A DNA stretch of 36,228 nt from Ophiocordyceps camponoti-saundersi (nom. inval.) (lineage: Eukaryota > Ascomycota > Sordariomycetes > Hypocreales > Ophiocordycipitaceae), in assembly GCA_003339415.1 (NCBI GenBank), contig PDHQ01000322.1, positions 1-36,228 of the forward strand. Reading direction: 5' to 3'. Position 1 is the stretch's first letter, and every line of letters starts with the position of its first letter. Made by a program: the position numbers and the translations under genes. Shown one piece after another: positions 35,187-36,228 of the stretch. The notes below the pieces were generated by a model. It saw only the letters and a list, made by a program, of their open reading frames with translations. It was not told the DNA's origin and ran no database searches.

Positions 35187-35672
35187 GGTTAGAAAAAAAT
35201 CACTTATAAGTGATTATATAAGTGATTTTTTCGTGATTTTTTTTCCCGTGATTTTTTTTATCCGTGATTTAAATTATATAAAAAAAATTATATTATAAGT
35301 GATTTTTTTAAAAAAATCATTTATAGTTTTTTATAATTTTTTCTAAAAATAGATTTATATAATTTTTCTAATTAAGAATAATAAGTAACGCTTATAAAAG
35401 CTAAGAAAATAAGAAACTACGAATTTTAAAGAAAAAATTAATATTATAAAGTAAGAAAAAGTATAGTAAAAAAACTATAAAATAAATAAATAAATAAATA
35501 AAAAACTTTTATAAGTTAATTAGTAAGCTATAAGTATAATATAGTTTTTATTAGTTTTTTAATATTTTTTTCTTAATTTTAAAAAAATTATATAAAAAGA
35601 TATAAAAATATTAGTAAATTTCCCTTATATAAATTAATAGTATTATATAAAGCTTAAAAAAAGCTATAATAA
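35187..35672 (-). repeat. Right copy of about 0.5-kb inverted repeat
   Basis: This is the reverse complement of 1-506. The inner end is sharp: homology starts at the GGTTAG at 35187 and the 18-bp palindrome follows at 35198-35215. It lacks one GTGATT-type unit present in the left copy, and one ATGTGAG-type site of the left copy is ATATAAG here, a RIP-type change. It directly abuts the truncated Gypsy copy P, so either it inserted into P or the junction is a deletion breakpoint. Its outer end cannot be fixed because the left copy runs to the window edge. Confidence 0.9.
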
Positions 35673-36228
35673 GTTATATCCTATATATAATAGAATAGGC
35701 CTTATTTAATTTATATTTATTATTTTATTATATTTTTAGATATTTATATAATATTTTTAAAAAATACTTAAAACTCCTACCCTATACTAAACTCTTAGAA
35801 TACTAATATTTAAATTAACTTATAAATATAAAAGATAAAAATATAAAATAAATTATATAAGAAACTTTATTATAAAGGGAATATTATATAAAAGTCTTAA
35901 TATTATAGTTATTTTAATAAGCTAGAAATAAAATAAAACGTCTTTTTTCTACTTTTTAAAAAACCGAGTTTCTTTTCTCCTTATAAAATCTTAGTAAAGC
36001 TTTATATAAAAAGTAATAATTTTATTATCTCGCTAATTAATAAGCTTATAAATAAGAAAAAATAGGAAAAAAATACTATATTATTTCTCTATTATAAAAA
36101 CTTAAAAAAAATATTTTAATTATTTTTTATAATATTATTTTTAATTATTTAAAAAAGTATACTTTTATAAAAATATTATAATTAATTATAATTCTTTTAT
36201 TATTATAAGAATCTTAAGTTTTAAAAAT
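35673..36228. other. AT-rich flank, nothing recognised
   Basis: Low-complexity A+T sequence with long A and T runs. It does not continue the Gypsy copy P, so the missing 3' part of P is not in the window. It may be the outer part of the right inverted repeat, whose counterpart would be left of position 1. Confidence 0.6.

Noticed and set aside
1..35672. Linear plasmid (invertron) or Maverick-like element bounded by the inverted repeats
   Set aside because: No DNA polymerase B, RNA polymerase or capsid-type motif was seen; the interior is accounted for by a LINE and LTR elements.

Overview
The window is a block of decayed, nested transposable elements from the AT-rich compartment of a genome with repeat-induced point mutation (RIP), most likely a filamentous ascomycete (Pezizomycotina). 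CpA and TpG are almost absent, TpA is very abundant, CpG survives, ATG occurs only about a dozen times in 36 kb, and every recognisable coding frame is full of TAA/TAG at former Gln/Trp codons. Family residues are changed in the RIP direction (Asp to Asn, Glu to Lys, Cys and His to Tyr). I found no intact gene, tRNA, rRNA, CRISPR array or operon.

Layout. (1) About 0.5 kb inverted repeats lie at 1-506 and 35187-35672 and are full of GTGATTTTTT/AAAAAATCAC palindromes. (2) 507 to about 6950 is a Tad1-like LINE on the minus strand, followed by a very AT-rich spacer to 7857. (3) 7858-35186 starts with a Ty3/Gypsy chromovirus copy, called P, which is split in two (7858-9315 and 33226-35186). (4) P is split by a minus-strand Ty1/Copia element, N1 (9316-33225, two 301-bp LTRs, TSD attat/attac). 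(5) N1 is split by a second copy of the P family, N2 (15577-32263, TSD gttag/gttag). (6) N2 is split between RNase H and integrase by a 10.2-kb Gypsy element, N3 (19199-29382, two 197-bp LTRs). With the insertions removed, N3 is about 10.2 kb, N2 about 6.5 kb and N1 about 7.2 kb, all normal LTR-element sizes. N2 also serves as the 'empty site' for the N1 insertion in P.

The order of insertion is therefore P, then N1, then N2, then N3. The N3 LTRs differ only by transitions. Less easily explained parts are the inverted repeats, which keep CA/TG motifs that RIP should destroy; a third ORF in N3 that carries in-frame tandem repeats and runs into the 3' LTR; a 1.35-kb 3' extension in N2; and a promoter-like plus A16 unit inside the 3' region of N1. 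All coordinates of decayed coding regions are approximate because start and stop codons are erased.
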